DNA from: Ancylostoma caninum
Lineage: Eukaryota > Nematoda > Chromadorea > Rhabditida > Ancylostomatidae
Assembly: GCA_037903475.1 (NCBI GenBank)
Contig: JBAJFG010000611.1
Location: 372,001-436,000 of the forward strand
Length of the DNA stretch: 64,000 nt
Direction: 5' to 3'
Made by a program: the position numbers and the translations under genes. Positions 24,101 through 32,361 of this stretch are shown one piece after another. A model generated the notes under the pieces. That model made no database searches. It saw only the letters and a program-made list of their open reading frames with translations, and was not told the DNA's origin. How positions within the stretch are numbered: position 1 is the stretch's first letter; each line of letters begins with the position of its first letter.

Positions 24101-24908
24101 GCTGGTTGATTCTCTCCAATCTGCTTTTCAGAACGTACACCTCCAGCAACATCTATTGCTGTACTGGCCCCAAAGAGTCGCGAACGTGCTACTGGAAAAA
24201 CGCTGAAGACGCTCAAAAGCCCATTTTGTGCAACCCAAATTTCGGCCAAAACTTGCACCTGAGAGCTGGCTTGAGCTTTGATAATTGAAATGGGAAACTT
24301 TTGTGTAGTCATCGTATTCTTCAGGAAATTTGTCATATTTCTGCCGCTCCTCCCATCTCCAGGAGCTCTTACTCTGGAAGAAAAAATTCGTCAAACATGA
24401 CGATATGAAAGTGAGGTTCTTGTTGTTTTTGGCTTCGCTTTTCGACGAGATATAGACGTACGGCGTCAATAACCTGCTCATACGATAACCAATGGTCGCC
24501 GCTCACTAAATTACCTTTATGGTTTGCCGAAGTTATCGTTCGTTAAGGTTGCGAAAGAAAATGGAGTCAACATGATAAAGCGAAATTTCATAAGATTTCA
24601 TCCTCACATAAGAAGTTACGTCTATAGGAAATCGCTTCCGTTCCATGATTTCTTGTCACCTTGCAGCTTCTTTAAGGATCAGTGGCCAGTGCTGTTCTAC
24701 GGTTAAGCTTAGTGAGTCGTAGAGGGAGAATTTGTACGTGCATAGAAGAGTTGAATTGGGATCGTAGGAGGCTTGTTACTTGGTGGTCACCTTGCAGGCA
24801 CCATCGATTGCATGGGCGTTGCACCGCGTGTTTAGTGTACAGTTTGCTGCCGGTGGTGCTGCTCCAGATAAAGTTCGCCCTATTGTCAATAGTGAGTGTA
24901 CAGTATGA
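5403..24908 (+). CDS. aex-3: AEX-3 / MADD orthologue, Rab3 guanine-nucleotide exchange factor (about 36 exons)
   Basis: DENN-family exchange factor; in C. elegans AEX-3 activates and localises RAB-3 (and acts on AEX-6/Rab27) for synaptic and dense-core vesicle release. The translated exons follow the MADD order from end to end: start [17 protein letters not shown], then [16 protein letters not shown], the cDENN signatures [18 protein letters not shown] and [13 protein letters not shown], the dDENN motif [13 protein letters not shown], the block [16 protein letters not shown], and the C-terminal [26 protein letters not shown] and [10 protein letters not shown] blocks. Exons: 5403-5479, 5681-5749, 5812-5894, 5967-6141, 8562-8702, 8775-8922, 8982-9134, 9279-9410, 9727-9903, 11498-11620, 11677-11828, 12368-12515, 13180-13336, 13390-13510, 13614-13710, 13908-14045, 14136-14237, 14280-~14336, ~16093-16250, 16357-16443, 16532-16628, 16716-16781, 16840-16965, 17108-17265, 17358-17679, 18252-18351, 18418-18538, 18611-18740, 18800-18895, 18946-19053, 21015-21116, 21177-21239, 21313-21492, 21756-21828, 23007-23053, 24798-24908. 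About 1480 codons, in the family range. Uncertain: the exon 18/19 junction, the exon 29 donor (18886 or 18895) and the last exon. Confidence 0.95.
6300..6979 (+). mobile_element. 3' end of a CR1-like LINE, in aex-3 intron 4
   Basis: The frame 6338-6784 contains the block [16 protein letters not shown] followed by [19 protein letters not shown]. This is the pattern at the C-terminal end of non-LTR reverse transcriptases of the CR1/jockey group, where a KLE-x-IQ-x-x-F-T-R stretch precedes an RRKLFD-x-x-x-VHKLL helix. The catalytic palm domain is missing, so the copy is 5'-truncated. It ends in GGAATAAACAAATAAATAAAA at 6957-6977, the short A-rich tail expected of such elements. It lies sense to aex-3. 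Confidence 0.7.
6980..8561 (+). other. Rest of aex-3 intron 4
   Basis: Mostly AT-rich, without supported exons. An antisense A-rich tail (on + TTTATTTATTTATC near 7562-7577) resembles the LINE tail at 6957-6977 and may mark a second, very short insertion on the minus strand. Open frames on the minus strand at 7994-8429 have no recognisable product. Confidence 0.45.
8562..9903 (+). other. aex-3: aex-3 exons 5-9: central DENN (cDENN) catalytic core
   Basis: Exon 5 carries [20 protein letters not shown]; exon 6 [20 protein letters not shown]; exon 7 [19 protein letters not shown] and [12 protein letters not shown]; exon 8 [18 protein letters not shown] and [16 protein letters not shown]; exon 9 [19 protein letters not shown] and [11 protein letters not shown]. 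These match the MADD DENN core without gaps. In this family the surface that opens the Rab3 nucleotide pocket lies here. Exon 7 ends with a GC donor (AAG|GCGAGT at 9135), described separately. Confidence 0.95.
9135..9278 (+). other. aex-3: GC-AG intron (aex-3 intron 7)
   Basis: Exon 7 reads ...LEFK and exon 8 VVIQSRNYN, matching the unbroken LEHKVVLQSRDYN of MADD. The only donor giving this join is AAG|GCGAGT, a GC in an otherwise perfect consensus; the acceptor is CTTCAG. No GT donor nearby keeps the frame. Confidence 0.85.
10110..10649. mobile_element. Tc1/mariner-type MITE, 540 bp, in aex-3 intron 9
   Basis: Long terminal inverted repeats: CAGTACCGGCCAAAATTATA on the left, answered by the inverse ending GGCCGGTACTG at 10649. 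About 34 bases of each arm pair. The element is bounded by TA on both sides (10108-10109 and 10650-10651), the duplication typical of Tc1/mariner elements. No transposase frame, so it is non-autonomous. Confidence 0.85.
10809..11136. mobile_element. hAT-type MITE, copy 1, 328 bp, in aex-3 intron 9
   Basis: Ends AGTGGCGGACGCAG and CTGCATCCGCCACTG are inverted. The flanks are TTATCTAC (10801-10808) and TTATCTAT (11137-11144), an 8-bp target duplication with one change, as expected of hAT transposons whose ends begin CAGNG. The interior is C-rich at the ends and AT-rich in the middle. Other copies: 28636-28910, 32359-32611 and 54255-54788. Confidence 0.85.
11215..11320. repeat. GGCCAATC-type dispersed repeat, copy 2
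   Basis: TATACAAGGAAATGGTGCTG leads into CTCTGCGATTGGCCGGT and then GGATCGACCAATCCCAGAG. Same family as 1615-1700, 40533-40650 and 57690-57790. It lies in aex-3 intron 9, beside the hAT MITE. Confidence 0.5.
11498..12515 (+). other. aex-3: aex-3 exons 10-12: downstream DENN (dDENN) segment
   Basis: Exon 10 has the linker ending DVSCRVAMV, equivalent to DVATRVAMV of MADD. Exon 11 has [20 protein letters not shown] and [19 protein letters not shown]. Exon 12 has [20 protein letters not shown] and [17 protein letters not shown]. The TRTLRLxPRPVV and IGDKxKW motifs are diagnostic of the MADD dDENN region. The linker in exon 10 is shorter than in vertebrates. Confidence 0.93.
13180..14396 (+). 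other. aex-3: aex-3 exons 13-18: acidic/serine-rich, poorly conserved middle
   Basis: Exon 13 encodes an acidic Ser/Asp run ([20 protein letters not shown]) at the place of the similar run in MADD. Exons 14-16 are Ser/Thr/Pro-rich and presumably disordered. Exon 17 ends SQDIFSQ with a CAG|GCAAGT donor. Exon 18 reads [20 protein letters not shown] and stays open to an in-frame TAG at 14397-14399. To continue into exon 19 in phase 0 it must end earlier; 14336 (GCC|GTTGCT) is the best phase-0 GT site but is weak. Introns 13 and 17 are very short (53 and 42 bases). Confidence 0.8.
14238..14279 (+). other. aex-3: 42-base GC-AG intron (aex-3 intron 17)
   Basis: CAG|GCAAGT is followed only 42 bases later by GTTACAG. 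Reading straight through gives A-S-STOP-F (GCA AGT TGA TTT), so the intron must be removed, and no GT donor in the exon end keeps the frame. It is the shortest intron in the gene. Confidence 0.75.
14400..16092 (+). other. Large unresolved interval between aex-3 exons 18 and 19
   Basis: No exon is recognised by similarity. A frame upstream of exon 19 is open from 15985 (AATTCAG|ACACCT) through 16048 (CCGAG|ACTTTC) and 16057 (TTCAAG|TTG) to 16093 (ATTAAG|GTG); all four acceptors are in phase 0, so the 5' edge of exon 19 is undecided. A GC-rich patch at 15780-15850 differs from the AT-rich surroundings and may be a repeat fragment. Confidence 0.5.
16093..16965 (+). other. aex-3: aex-3 exons 19-23: conserved helical block after the DENN module
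   Basis: Exon 19 has [20 protein letters not shown]; exon 20 [20 protein letters not shown], equivalent to the LDGQGVGWLNMKK segment of MADD; exon 21 [20 protein letters not shown]; exon 22 [16 protein letters not shown]; exon 23 [17 protein letters not shown]. The last matches GMASIFGLLEIAQTHYY of MADD almost residue for residue. Exon 21 uses an AAG acceptor (TTGTTCAAG), required because the join R-L-M-E-D must stay in frame. Confidence 0.92.
17108..17679 (+). other. aex-3: aex-3 exons 24-25: Ser/Thr- and proline-rich linker
   Basis: Exon 24 is Ser/Thr-rich. Exon 25 (322 bases, the longest) encodes repeated PPP and PPPP runs (for example [33 protein letters not shown]), then a Ser-rich end [15 protein letters not shown]. 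Proline runs of this kind can bind SH3 or WW domains, but no specific partner can be read from the sequence. The long minus-strand frame here (17354-17815) is a shadow of the Pro codons. Confidence 0.88.
18144..18162. repeat. Uninterrupted run of 19 G in an aex-3 intron
   Basis: Nineteen consecutive G lie in intron 25 on the coding strand. Homopolymers of this length are unstable and could form a G-quadruplex in the pre-mRNA. Exact length should be treated as approximate, since sequencing often miscounts such runs. Confidence 0.8.
18252..19053 (+). other. aex-3: aex-3 exons 26-30: conserved C-terminal MADD region, first part
   Basis: Exon 26 RHYIYQDLI, exon 27 [15 protein letters not shown] and [17 protein letters not shown], exon 28 [20 protein letters not shown], exon 29 [20 protein letters not shown], exon 30 [20 protein letters not shown]. 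Each aligns to MADD (FWEDAFLDAVMLERE, EDEDRLLATLLHNLISYM, VRRLMGKSHIGLVYS, KQTFVVHAG). The exon 29 donor may be 18886 (GTCCCT) or 18895 (GTGTAG); both are in phase and differ by three residues. Confidence 0.92.
19054..21014 (+). other. aex-3 intron 30, no exon seen
   Basis: A 1.96-kb intron. A moderately open + frame at 19258-19482 has no similarity to MADD and would interrupt a junction that is continuous in the family (FMEVCDD). I see no clear repeat family in it. Confidence 0.55.
21015..21828 (+). other. aex-3: aex-3 exons 31-34: conserved C-terminal MADD region, second part
   Basis: Exon 31 [20 protein letters not shown], exon 32 [20 protein letters not shown], exon 33 [20 protein letters not shown] and [19 protein letters not shown], exon 34 [20 protein letters not shown]. 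This is the most conserved stretch outside the DENN module. Exons 31 and 32 use AAG acceptors (TTTGCAAAG and GTTAAG); both joins are fixed by similarity (EVCDD and KVLCLWRR). Confidence 0.94.
22348..22629. mobile_element. TA-flanked MITE, about 278 bp, in aex-3 intron 34
   Basis: CTCAGAAACTTCTGAGCACCGGTGCC at 22350 on is answered by the inverse GGCACCGGTGCCCCAAAGTTTCTGAG ending at 22627. TA on each side (22348-22349 and 22628-22629) fits a Tc1/mariner-type target. No coding capacity. Confidence 0.8.
22739..22870. repeat. Dispersed repeat with a TAGGGCGGATGTGGTCAA core, copy 1
   Basis: Shares with 46281-46430 the core TAGGGCGGATGTGGTCAA, then AGATCAYAGCCRCTC, a GCGATC-like tract, and GCCTSYCTGTGG...GCTTCG. 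More GC-rich than its surroundings. Family and function unknown; a SINE-like element is possible, but I see no clear A or B box. Confidence 0.5.
23007..24908 (+). other. aex-3: aex-3 exons 35-36: C-terminus
   Basis: Exon 35 is 47 bases and encodes [16 protein letters not shown], matching the VSHKYKTPM segment of MADD. Exon 36 continues [16 protein letters not shown], equivalent to AHEICYSVLCLFSY, and reaches TGA at 24906-24908. A strong GTGAGT lies at 24892 inside exon 36, so the transcript might splice on and end differently, for example at the GTTGCAG acceptor near 25674. No AATAAA follows the stop closely; the nearest variant is AATAAT at 24982. Confidence 0.75.
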
Positions 24909-27490
24909 AACTTGTTGACTCGTCTCATTAGAAGTGCCTGTTTCGTTTTGTTTTTTGTAACTTCCACACTTTCTTGGACTGAATAATCGTTTCAATGTTT
25001 TATCTTTTCATACGTAGTTTATCTAAGAGTCTTTCAGTTGTCTTTGACGTTTTTCCCAGCTTCCTTTCCAGCTTATTTTCATTTCTGTAATTGTTGTAAT
25101 TCTGTTGTTAGTGGTTTTGATTGCCTGCCTTTAGTGCATTTCATCGTGGATTGCATTCAAGCACTTGCATCACAGAGAAGTGTAAAAATCCTCACCTTTC
25201 ACATATTTCCTCATGACGATGCGCAGTGGTCTGCTGGGCAAGGTACACCATGTCGAAGTGACTTTCTATGGAAATATCCTGGTGTATGCGTAGGCGTAGA
25301 TCCTGAAAATTTTTACTAAATGAATTAAATGGAAATGTGAAAGGAGCTATGAACTCCTGTTGCATGATGCGTCTCTAAGGAGATTTTACTAAATGGCAGT
25401 AGGGAAACGTCGAAATGGAAGGAATCACACCACATACATACAACAAGGTGCAAAAATTAGATCAGTTCGCCGGAATCGTGGTGAGGTCGTGATTGCGGTC
25501 AAAGTCCTACCAGATGCCACCTCTGAGCTGACAGACTGTAGCTATTTTCTTCTATTATACTTAACTGCCGGTTTCATGATGTATGCTGCCGGAAACACAT
25601 TACTCGTAATATTTCCAAAATTTGCCATTGTCATTTGATAGGGAATGCAGCGTTTTTTGCTTGTCATCGTTGCAGGAAGCAAAAATTCCGAAAACTAATG
25701 TTATTTCTAAAAATTACCCTGTCATTCCAATGCTCGAAAATATGTTTTCGAAAACAGTAAAATTGAGGGGATAAAAATACATAGGTTAATGCAGGATTTT
25801 TGTCTATTTTGTAAAGTAGTTATTAGTTGTGAGAGCGCTGAAAGATGTCCGATGCAAAGAAAGGTTATTCGACTCAAGGAAGAAAATTCAGCTTAGAGGC
25901 CAATTATGGGAAATTTTGTCTCGGACCCGTGTGTCACGTTATTTTTGGGTCAGATAGACCCGGAAAAATTCAATCCGAAGCCACCTAAAGACATGTGCGA
26001 TGTAAAACTATAGGATCATTTGCCAAAACGTACCCAAGTCCAAGAATCAAGGAACATGGAGACCAGAAATTAAGGAATTTTTCACCATGACAGAGTATTG
26101 TTGAGAAATTCGGCGACTCATTCTTGGTGTGACTCGTCTCCTGCGCTCCCACCTTTTACGTCCGTCACCAGTTCACTTTATGAGCTGATTATTAACAGAG
26201 AAAAAAGCTTCTTATGTTCATTGTTCATCTTATTTTGTGAATTTGAAAAGCGGAATCGAGACCAATGCCTCCCAACGCGTACTCCGTGTCATTGCTGAAG
26301 GCAACTTCGACTTGGTATTCTTGCCTTGTGAACGGCTTTTGTCCTTGAATGCGATCCATTTCTCCTGTGCACTCGCTTTTGTGCAGTCACCACGCTGAAC
26401 GCTGACTTTGTTCATTCAATTTTAGGCTGATCAGATTTGTTACGCGGTGCTATGTGTGTTCAGCTTCGCAGCAGCTGGTCACAAGAAACCAGAATGATCA
26501 ACTCTCTAATAAACCTTTCTCCCAGCTAACTATTACTTACCAGTAAAAGTTTGTTTTTGCTTAGCTGCTTTAACTATACATTGTATTACCAAATTTTAGA
26601 CCTATTCACTTCTTTTATTACATGTGAATCGTGTATGATACGTTGTCGATGTCATATTACTAGAGCAATCCTAATATGTAATTCCTATCTTACACAGTTC
26701 ATCTCCGACGCTAAACACTTTCTCGTGATCTGTACATAGAATTGTTAATAACTAACGATTGGGTATTTTCTGCATGCTTCTAAACATCAAAATAGAGTTG
26801 TGAACATCTAGTCATTGTTTGTAAATATGTTTAATTTATTCCAATGGCAATTCTTATTCTCAAAATCTAGAAAGGCGCTCAGCCCTCTAGCGTAGTGTTG
26901 TAGGAGATTAGGATAAATAATTCCAATCATATTGTATTTTCAGGAGTGCTGAGTACCACTGAAAGGAGTTTATTACAAGTTTCTTGTAATAAAAAAGAAG
27001 GTGTTACGACCTATGGCTGCAGACGGTCAGCTCGCTGAAATCACTCGGATGACGTATCTTCTCATTACAGTAATGAAACTGTTAAAAACACAAATTCATG
27101 CGAATACCTGATGGGACTTTGATCATTGGTAATCGAAGTTTTAACAACACATGTTTTCACATATAAACAGCTTCTAGGAGTAAATTGATCCGAGCAGGAA
27201 AGTTATGAAAACTGGAGATTTAGTTCGTAGGGGTAATATGGTAGACTACTGGATGAAGTAGTAGATGATTTGAGACTGTTTTTCTTGTAAAAAAAAACAG
27301 TTGGCCTGGTAATGATCACTATCATGTCAGTTAAAAGTCATGATCAAGTATAATAAAAGACCTGAAGATACATTTACAGAAGCAGAAGTAAAAGCAGATA
27401 TCATTTTCGTAACAATGCTAAACCAGGTGGATTTTGAAAATCTGGAATAACTTGTTTCGCACGTTTATCCTGACACATTTTCTATTGTCC
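24909..27490. other. Downstream of aex-3, no gene seen
   Basis: AT-rich, with scattered 60-90 codon frames on both strands (for example 25393-25638 on +) that resemble nothing I know. No repeat termini recognised. Presumably 3' flank of aex-3. Confidence 0.45.
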
Positions 27491-28195
27491 TAAAGGCAGC
27501 ACCCACGGAAATTTTCGTTTTAAAGATTTCAGCATAGTCTGGTGGTATCGAGGCTGCTTTACACCTTCATAATGCGGAAACGTTCAAATAGCACCAAAAC
27601 GTTTTTGAAAGCTCTTGGTTCGTTGATGGGCAACCGGTGTGGTCGAGTTGCACGGGCCATAGAATGATGAACGAGATCAAAAGATCGATAAAGCCGCCCT
27701 TTCACCGACTGGATTTTCTTCACTAATATTTTTTTCCGAAATGCAGCCTTTCCACAATGTATCAGGAGAAGTAATCACTGGAAAATGTACATCATTTTAT
27801 CAATTTAAAATTAAAATTTTGACAAAAATCAGATGCAACAGTAGTTAAAGAGGTACAGACGCAGTGCAATGCTAATAGGAAAGGGTTGCCGGTTACGAAA
27901 ACAACCAAAAATCACATAAAAACCAGGAAAAGCACCTACAGTGGAATAAATGCGATGAATTTCACGAGGATTTTAGCAAAACAGCTGATTCTGTTGCGCT
28001 GGCGCAACGAAAGACACACGCGACAGCTCGTTCAAAGTTATCGCCATCACAGAGAACTACTAGTTAACGAGTTGAACACAGGCCGTTTCCGCTGCTCTGC
28101 TCGTCTTGTACGAAAACTATGATATCACGATTGTGCGAAAGTTCCTCGAAAAGTGGAAATCTGAGAGGCAAAAGCTTCCGTGGGCGCTGCCTTTA
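27491..28195. mobile_element. TIR element of the TAAAGGCAGC family, 705 bp
   Basis: TAAAGGCAGCACCCACGGAA at the left end is answered by the inverse TTCCGTGGGCGCTGCCTTTA at 28195. A second complete member of similar size is at 59033-59794, and an isolated end (GTGGGTGCTGCCTTCAAA) is near 40750. Shared interior parts include a GAGTTGCRCG motif. A 78-codon frame inside (27886-28122) is not a recognisable transposase, so this is most likely non-autonomous. Confidence 0.8.
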
Positions 28196-28635
28196 AATTA
28201 TGTGGGAATGCTGCAGTACAAGTCAACTGCTCTTTGAAGTAATCTGTGTTTTCGCTCTGTTCGCTGACCTGTTCTGCAGTAGGAGGGGCAGTGAGGCGAG
28301 GTTGGCCTAAAATCCAGTAGAATGACCATCGGCAATGTACGCCGAAATGAATAAGGAAACAACGAAAAAGAGCACGAGCAGAGTGCTTTTTCACGAGATT
28401 CAAGTATGGAAGCATACCATAGTGTATTGGGTGTGAACATGAGTTCGCAGAATTTTTGTCTCGTGGAGTTTTCCCTTGGACCGGTCAATTCTTGACAGCA
28501 TAGTCACGGGACCAAGTACATCACATTCACTTTCATGCCAGTTATGAGAGTCATCATGACGTAATGGACATGACGTAGCTTGCGCATTCAGGAACGTTTT
28601 GGGTCAGCTTAGGCCCATGTCTAAGGCCGGTGCAG

Positions 28636-28910
28636 CAGTGGCTGACGCAGGGGAGGGGGCGCCCCCCCCCCTCCGAGAATGGGTCGGCGAATTTTCGAAA
28701 TTACTTTGGAATACAAATAAAGATCTTGAATTAGTTCATTTTTAATTGTTTATTTTTAATATTATTTTTTATTAATTATTTACTATTATAATTAATGTTT
28801 TTATTAATTTTATTCTCCGTCTGGGTCCCCAAAACGGCGGAGACCCCACTTTTCTTCCCACGCCCCGCCCCCCCCCCTCCCCTCACGCTTACTTTCTGCG
28901 TCCGCCACTG
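28636..28910. mobile_element. hAT-type MITE, copy 2, with perfect 8-bp target duplication
   Basis: Ends CAGTGGCTGACGCAG and CTGCGTCCGCCACTG. CGGTGCAG lies immediately outside both ends (28628-28635 and 28911-28918), an exact 8-bp duplication. This fixes the element boundaries for the whole family and assigns it to the hAT superfamily. 275 bp, no coding capacity. Confidence 0.92.
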
Positions 28911-28918
28911 CGGTGCAG

Positions 28919-29756
28919 TATATAATATTCTGCCCGTATAATATTCTTCCCAACAGAATATTACTGGCATGAAATTCCGCCCGACATGTGAAACTCACAC
29001 CGACAACCCCCCCCCCCACACACACTCACATGCATGGGAAACTTCTCTCCTTACTCACTTTCACTTGTACAGTAATAAATATTCCACTGAACCACCGCCT
29101 TAATTGTGCATAAGGACTACACAAAGTCCATGAGTCTCAGCGCCCACAACAATGCTTTTAAAGAGTAAGCTATAAATTCAGCTTTTCCTTAAAATAAACA
29201 CGAGGCAAAGTCTCATTTTCGAACCTGAGATATTAAAAGATACTTGATCCCAAAAGATGAGGAAGGTTTCGCAAGCGTATTCTGCGTTCTGCCGTTGTTT
29301 CACATAGTGTGCAGAATATTACAAGATGCACACCATATACATATAACGACGCCACAGCAGCTGAATTCAACAGAATGGAGGGATCTCTATCACCATAAAA
29401 GATCAACTCAATAGCAACTTAAATACCTTAGGAAATCGGGAATATGTATGTGGTCATTGCCCTTTGTAAGAACTCTAAATTGAGCGAGTAGCGCCCCCAC
29501 CGCGGCATGGTGGTAATTTTCATGCTAATAGTCCCAGAGCTTTCCAGAACTTAATCTTGCGAGTCCAAACCAGTGGACGATTTAGAGCATGGATTTGTCT
29601 TGAATACTGATTGCGTGCGGGAATCCACCGAATCTAGATTGACCCTGTAGGAGTATTAGCTCTCAGCACAGGATTTCGTCGGAGCACAACTCCAGGAGAC
29701 GCATTTCCTTCATGAGCAGATTCTGGATCTTACTTAAGCGTTATCTTTAGGCCGTT
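28919..29756. other. Repeat-flanked stretch, no gene seen
   Basis: Contains a C-rich patch at 29007-29018 and nothing that I can assign as coding. Confidence 0.4.
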
Positions 29757-30212
29757 CGACATGGGTTAAATGCAGCAATGTCTCTTCTTTCTAAAAATGC
29801 TGTGCTGATGAAATTTGGCGTGGCCTCGGTGATGTGAACCACATAAATCAATGAAAATGCGCTCTAAGCGGAATGTCTCCGAAAACATACTGAAATCTCA
29901 GGAGAAAGGAGAGGAAATGATTTCGGGTGTTGGTTTCGAATTCTTGCTGAGCTCAAAGTTGACTGAGGAGCGCGTCCACTTTGTTACGGTACTACGGTGT
30001 CATCTTTGCACTGAAGCCACCTATCGGAGCAAAACTAACTTTTTTCCACCAAGACGATACATCTGATGCAAGATGCACTGAAGAATTCGAAACCAACACC
30101 CGAAATTATTTCCTCTCCTTTCTCCTGAGATTTTTTTCACCGAGGCCACGCCAAATTTCATCAGCACAGCATTTTTAGAGAGAAGAGACATTGCTGCATT
30201 TAACCCATGTCG
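29757..30212. repeat. 456-bp foldback element with long imperfect arms
   Basis: CGACATGGGTTAAATGCAGC at 29757 is answered by its inverse ending at 30212. The arms pair for about 75 bases, then again over a segment including CTCAGGAGAAAGGAGAGGAA and GGGTGTTGGTTTCGAATTCT. The left arm has about 58 extra bases between the two paired parts. Transcription across it would give a long hairpin. No target duplication identified. Confidence 0.85.
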
Positions 30213-30720
30213 ATTCTCATTCCGAATTCAGTACCTGTTTTGCAACGTAATGTCCTTTTTCAACTATTAAGGCTTGAGACGGGTGTACTTTTCTTTCCTA
30301 AAACTTCTGGATTTGCATCTAAAAAGCATTTGAGGGAGGTACATTTGGCGTAAATTCACTCGCTTGATCCACTACCACGTTGGAATTTCGAGACCGCTGG
30401 GAAACTAATTCATGACAACGAAGAACGAATTCTACGAATGAAAAGTTTGCTTCTGAGAAGGGTGGTGCAGTGCCTTGAGCGAGATTCATTATGAATATTA
30501 TTAAATATCAATTCATTTTTTCACTCTGGGATCGCAGTCCATTCGGCTGTTGCATTCCTATTTCCAGAAAATCAATATTAACAAAACAAGTACGGAGTGG
30601 CGATGCGACGGCATTGTATCCTTGAGGTACGCCTGCAGGCACAGTACGTATCTGCTAGGCATTTCTCACACCTCCTCTGGTGATGGATTAATAATCAATA
30701 GAGGATATCAATGTAGATAG

Positions 30721-31250
30721 GAAACAATTAAGGAACATCTGGATGGGAAGGCTAAGTCGCGTCCCGCAACCCCTCTGGGTAACCATAGGGTAAGATGTCA
30801 TAACGGAGCCGATTTTGAGGTTAAGATCAAAATTCTGGCGCAAGAGATTCAAATTGGGGCGCGCAAAGCCCTGGAGGCATTCTGGATCCATGCCAAGAAT
30901 CCAAAGATGAACCGCAAAGAAGAATGCCTCTCGATTACGCGGGAACTCTATCCGTACTTAAGGCTGCTCTTCTGATCTGCGCTAGGCACTAACCCTACTA
31001 CTCTAGCTCGCAGTGGCCGCTATTATCCACTCAGTGGATCAAGTCTGAGGTACGGTTTCCACCCTCGCTTCTTACCATGTTGTCCAAAAAGTAGGCTTAG
31101 AATTCTGTCTGTAGGGTAGATAGACGTTTGTCCGGATAGATCGCAACCGATTTCACCCTTTCAGGCTCTGAAGAAGGCGATCTCGCCGAAACGTAAGCCG
31201 AGAATAAAGTTGATACCAACCTCGTGTGGCTACATCAATAAAAAGCAAAC
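30721..31250 (+). pseudogene. 3' remnant of a Penelope-like retroelement (GIY-YIG endonuclease end)
   Basis: An 84-codon frame without a start (30721-30975) reads ETIKEHLDGK, TPLGNHRV, then ARKALEAFWIHAKNPKMNRK and EECLSITREL before TGA. The order IKEH-L-G-K, R-K-x-L-E-A-F-W, and N-x-K-M-N-R-K-E-E-C is what I associate with the C-terminal GIY-YIG nuclease region of nematode Penelope-like elements. The catalytic GIY-YIG motif itself is upstream and lost; a stop (TAG) directly precedes the frame. A 3' segment with GATCTCGCCGAAACGTAAGC at 31170 on follows, a motif common downstream of such elements. Confidence 0.6.
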
Positions 31251-32303
31251 TGATTCTCCACAATGCCGAGGTTCATGGAAAGTCGGACATGGCGAAGATA
31301 GGAAACATTTTAGAAAAAAGCTTACAAAGCATCCTATGAAGCGATGAGCTAGTAAAGCATCACACTTTATTATTCGTTAAAAACGCTGAAAATTCTAATT
31401 CCAGGGATAAATTAAGTGAGAAGTAAGGAAAGGATTGAAAATTTTGGACTTGTTCGAAATACGCACATTTTCGTGTCCACATCTTTATTCTCCTCGTTTT
31501 CATTTATTTAATACTCTTGTACACAGGGACGGAAACTTTTTTAAGTTGAAGTCGGCTAATTTGACGAAAAACTTATGCACATTAACTATATGCGATCTGG
31601 AAATAAAACATATAGAACAGAATATCTACGGGAAACTTGCATACAAAATATTTTAAAAACCCGTACTATACGCAAAATGCTACATCACATTTACAAACCT
31701 AAAAATCACTCCAATTGTTTTAATTTGCTTTACTTCAAAGCCTCAAATTTTTCAACGACTGTGGCATTGTCGAATCTATCGTGAACAGCACTGCCGCACT
31801 GGTAATTCTGGTTAAATTATGCATTATGCCGTATATGCTTGAAACACCTCAAAAACGGCATTTTGATACAAAATAGATGTCATTTTCGCAATCAGCATGT
31901 CAAATAACCCCTAGATCGATGTTTTATTTCTCAAAATCGTCCATTTTCCCTAAAATTTAAACTACAGCCTTATTTAAATTTAAACAAATTATAATGTTCA
32001 ATTCATTGTCTTGTACATTCTTCTGGAACTCTGCCAACACTCTACTCAGCAATTTGCAAGCCACGCCCCCTCTTATACGCGCTGCACAGCGTGCGTGTCC
32101 GCAGGCGCTGTGGCGGCATGGGCACGGGACCCTAAGTTCTGTTTTCCCTTTGCTCTTACAAAAGCGAGTGACCACGTATTCCTGATCCCCTAAGTTATTT
32201 GAGTTGCTAATGAGTTTCCCTACTATGGAATAGAGATCACACCATTATATTGAATTCAGCTGCTGTGACATGGTTATGTATGGTGTGCCAGAACTTGTCA
32301 CGC

Positions 32304-32308
<5 letters not shown>
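31251..32308. other. Stretch without supported features
   Basis: AT-rich; small overlapping frames at 31435-31784 (+) and 31957-32193 on both strands. Nothing recognisable. Confidence 0.4.

Positions 32309-32358
<50 letters not shown>
32309..32358. repeat. (AT)25 microsatellite
   Basis: Fifty bases of perfect AT dinucleotide repeat end exactly where a hAT-type MITE begins at 32359. The overlapping frames with Ile-Tyr repeats are artefacts of the repeat. Confidence 0.95.

Positions 32359-32361
<3 letters not shown>

Noticed and set aside
27886..28122. 78-codon frame as a transposase gene
   Set aside because: It lies inside a TIR element but shows no catalytic motif and has no equivalent in the second copy.
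29007..29030. C-rich and ACAC run as a regulatory site
   Set aside because: Simple low-complexity sequence with no supporting context.
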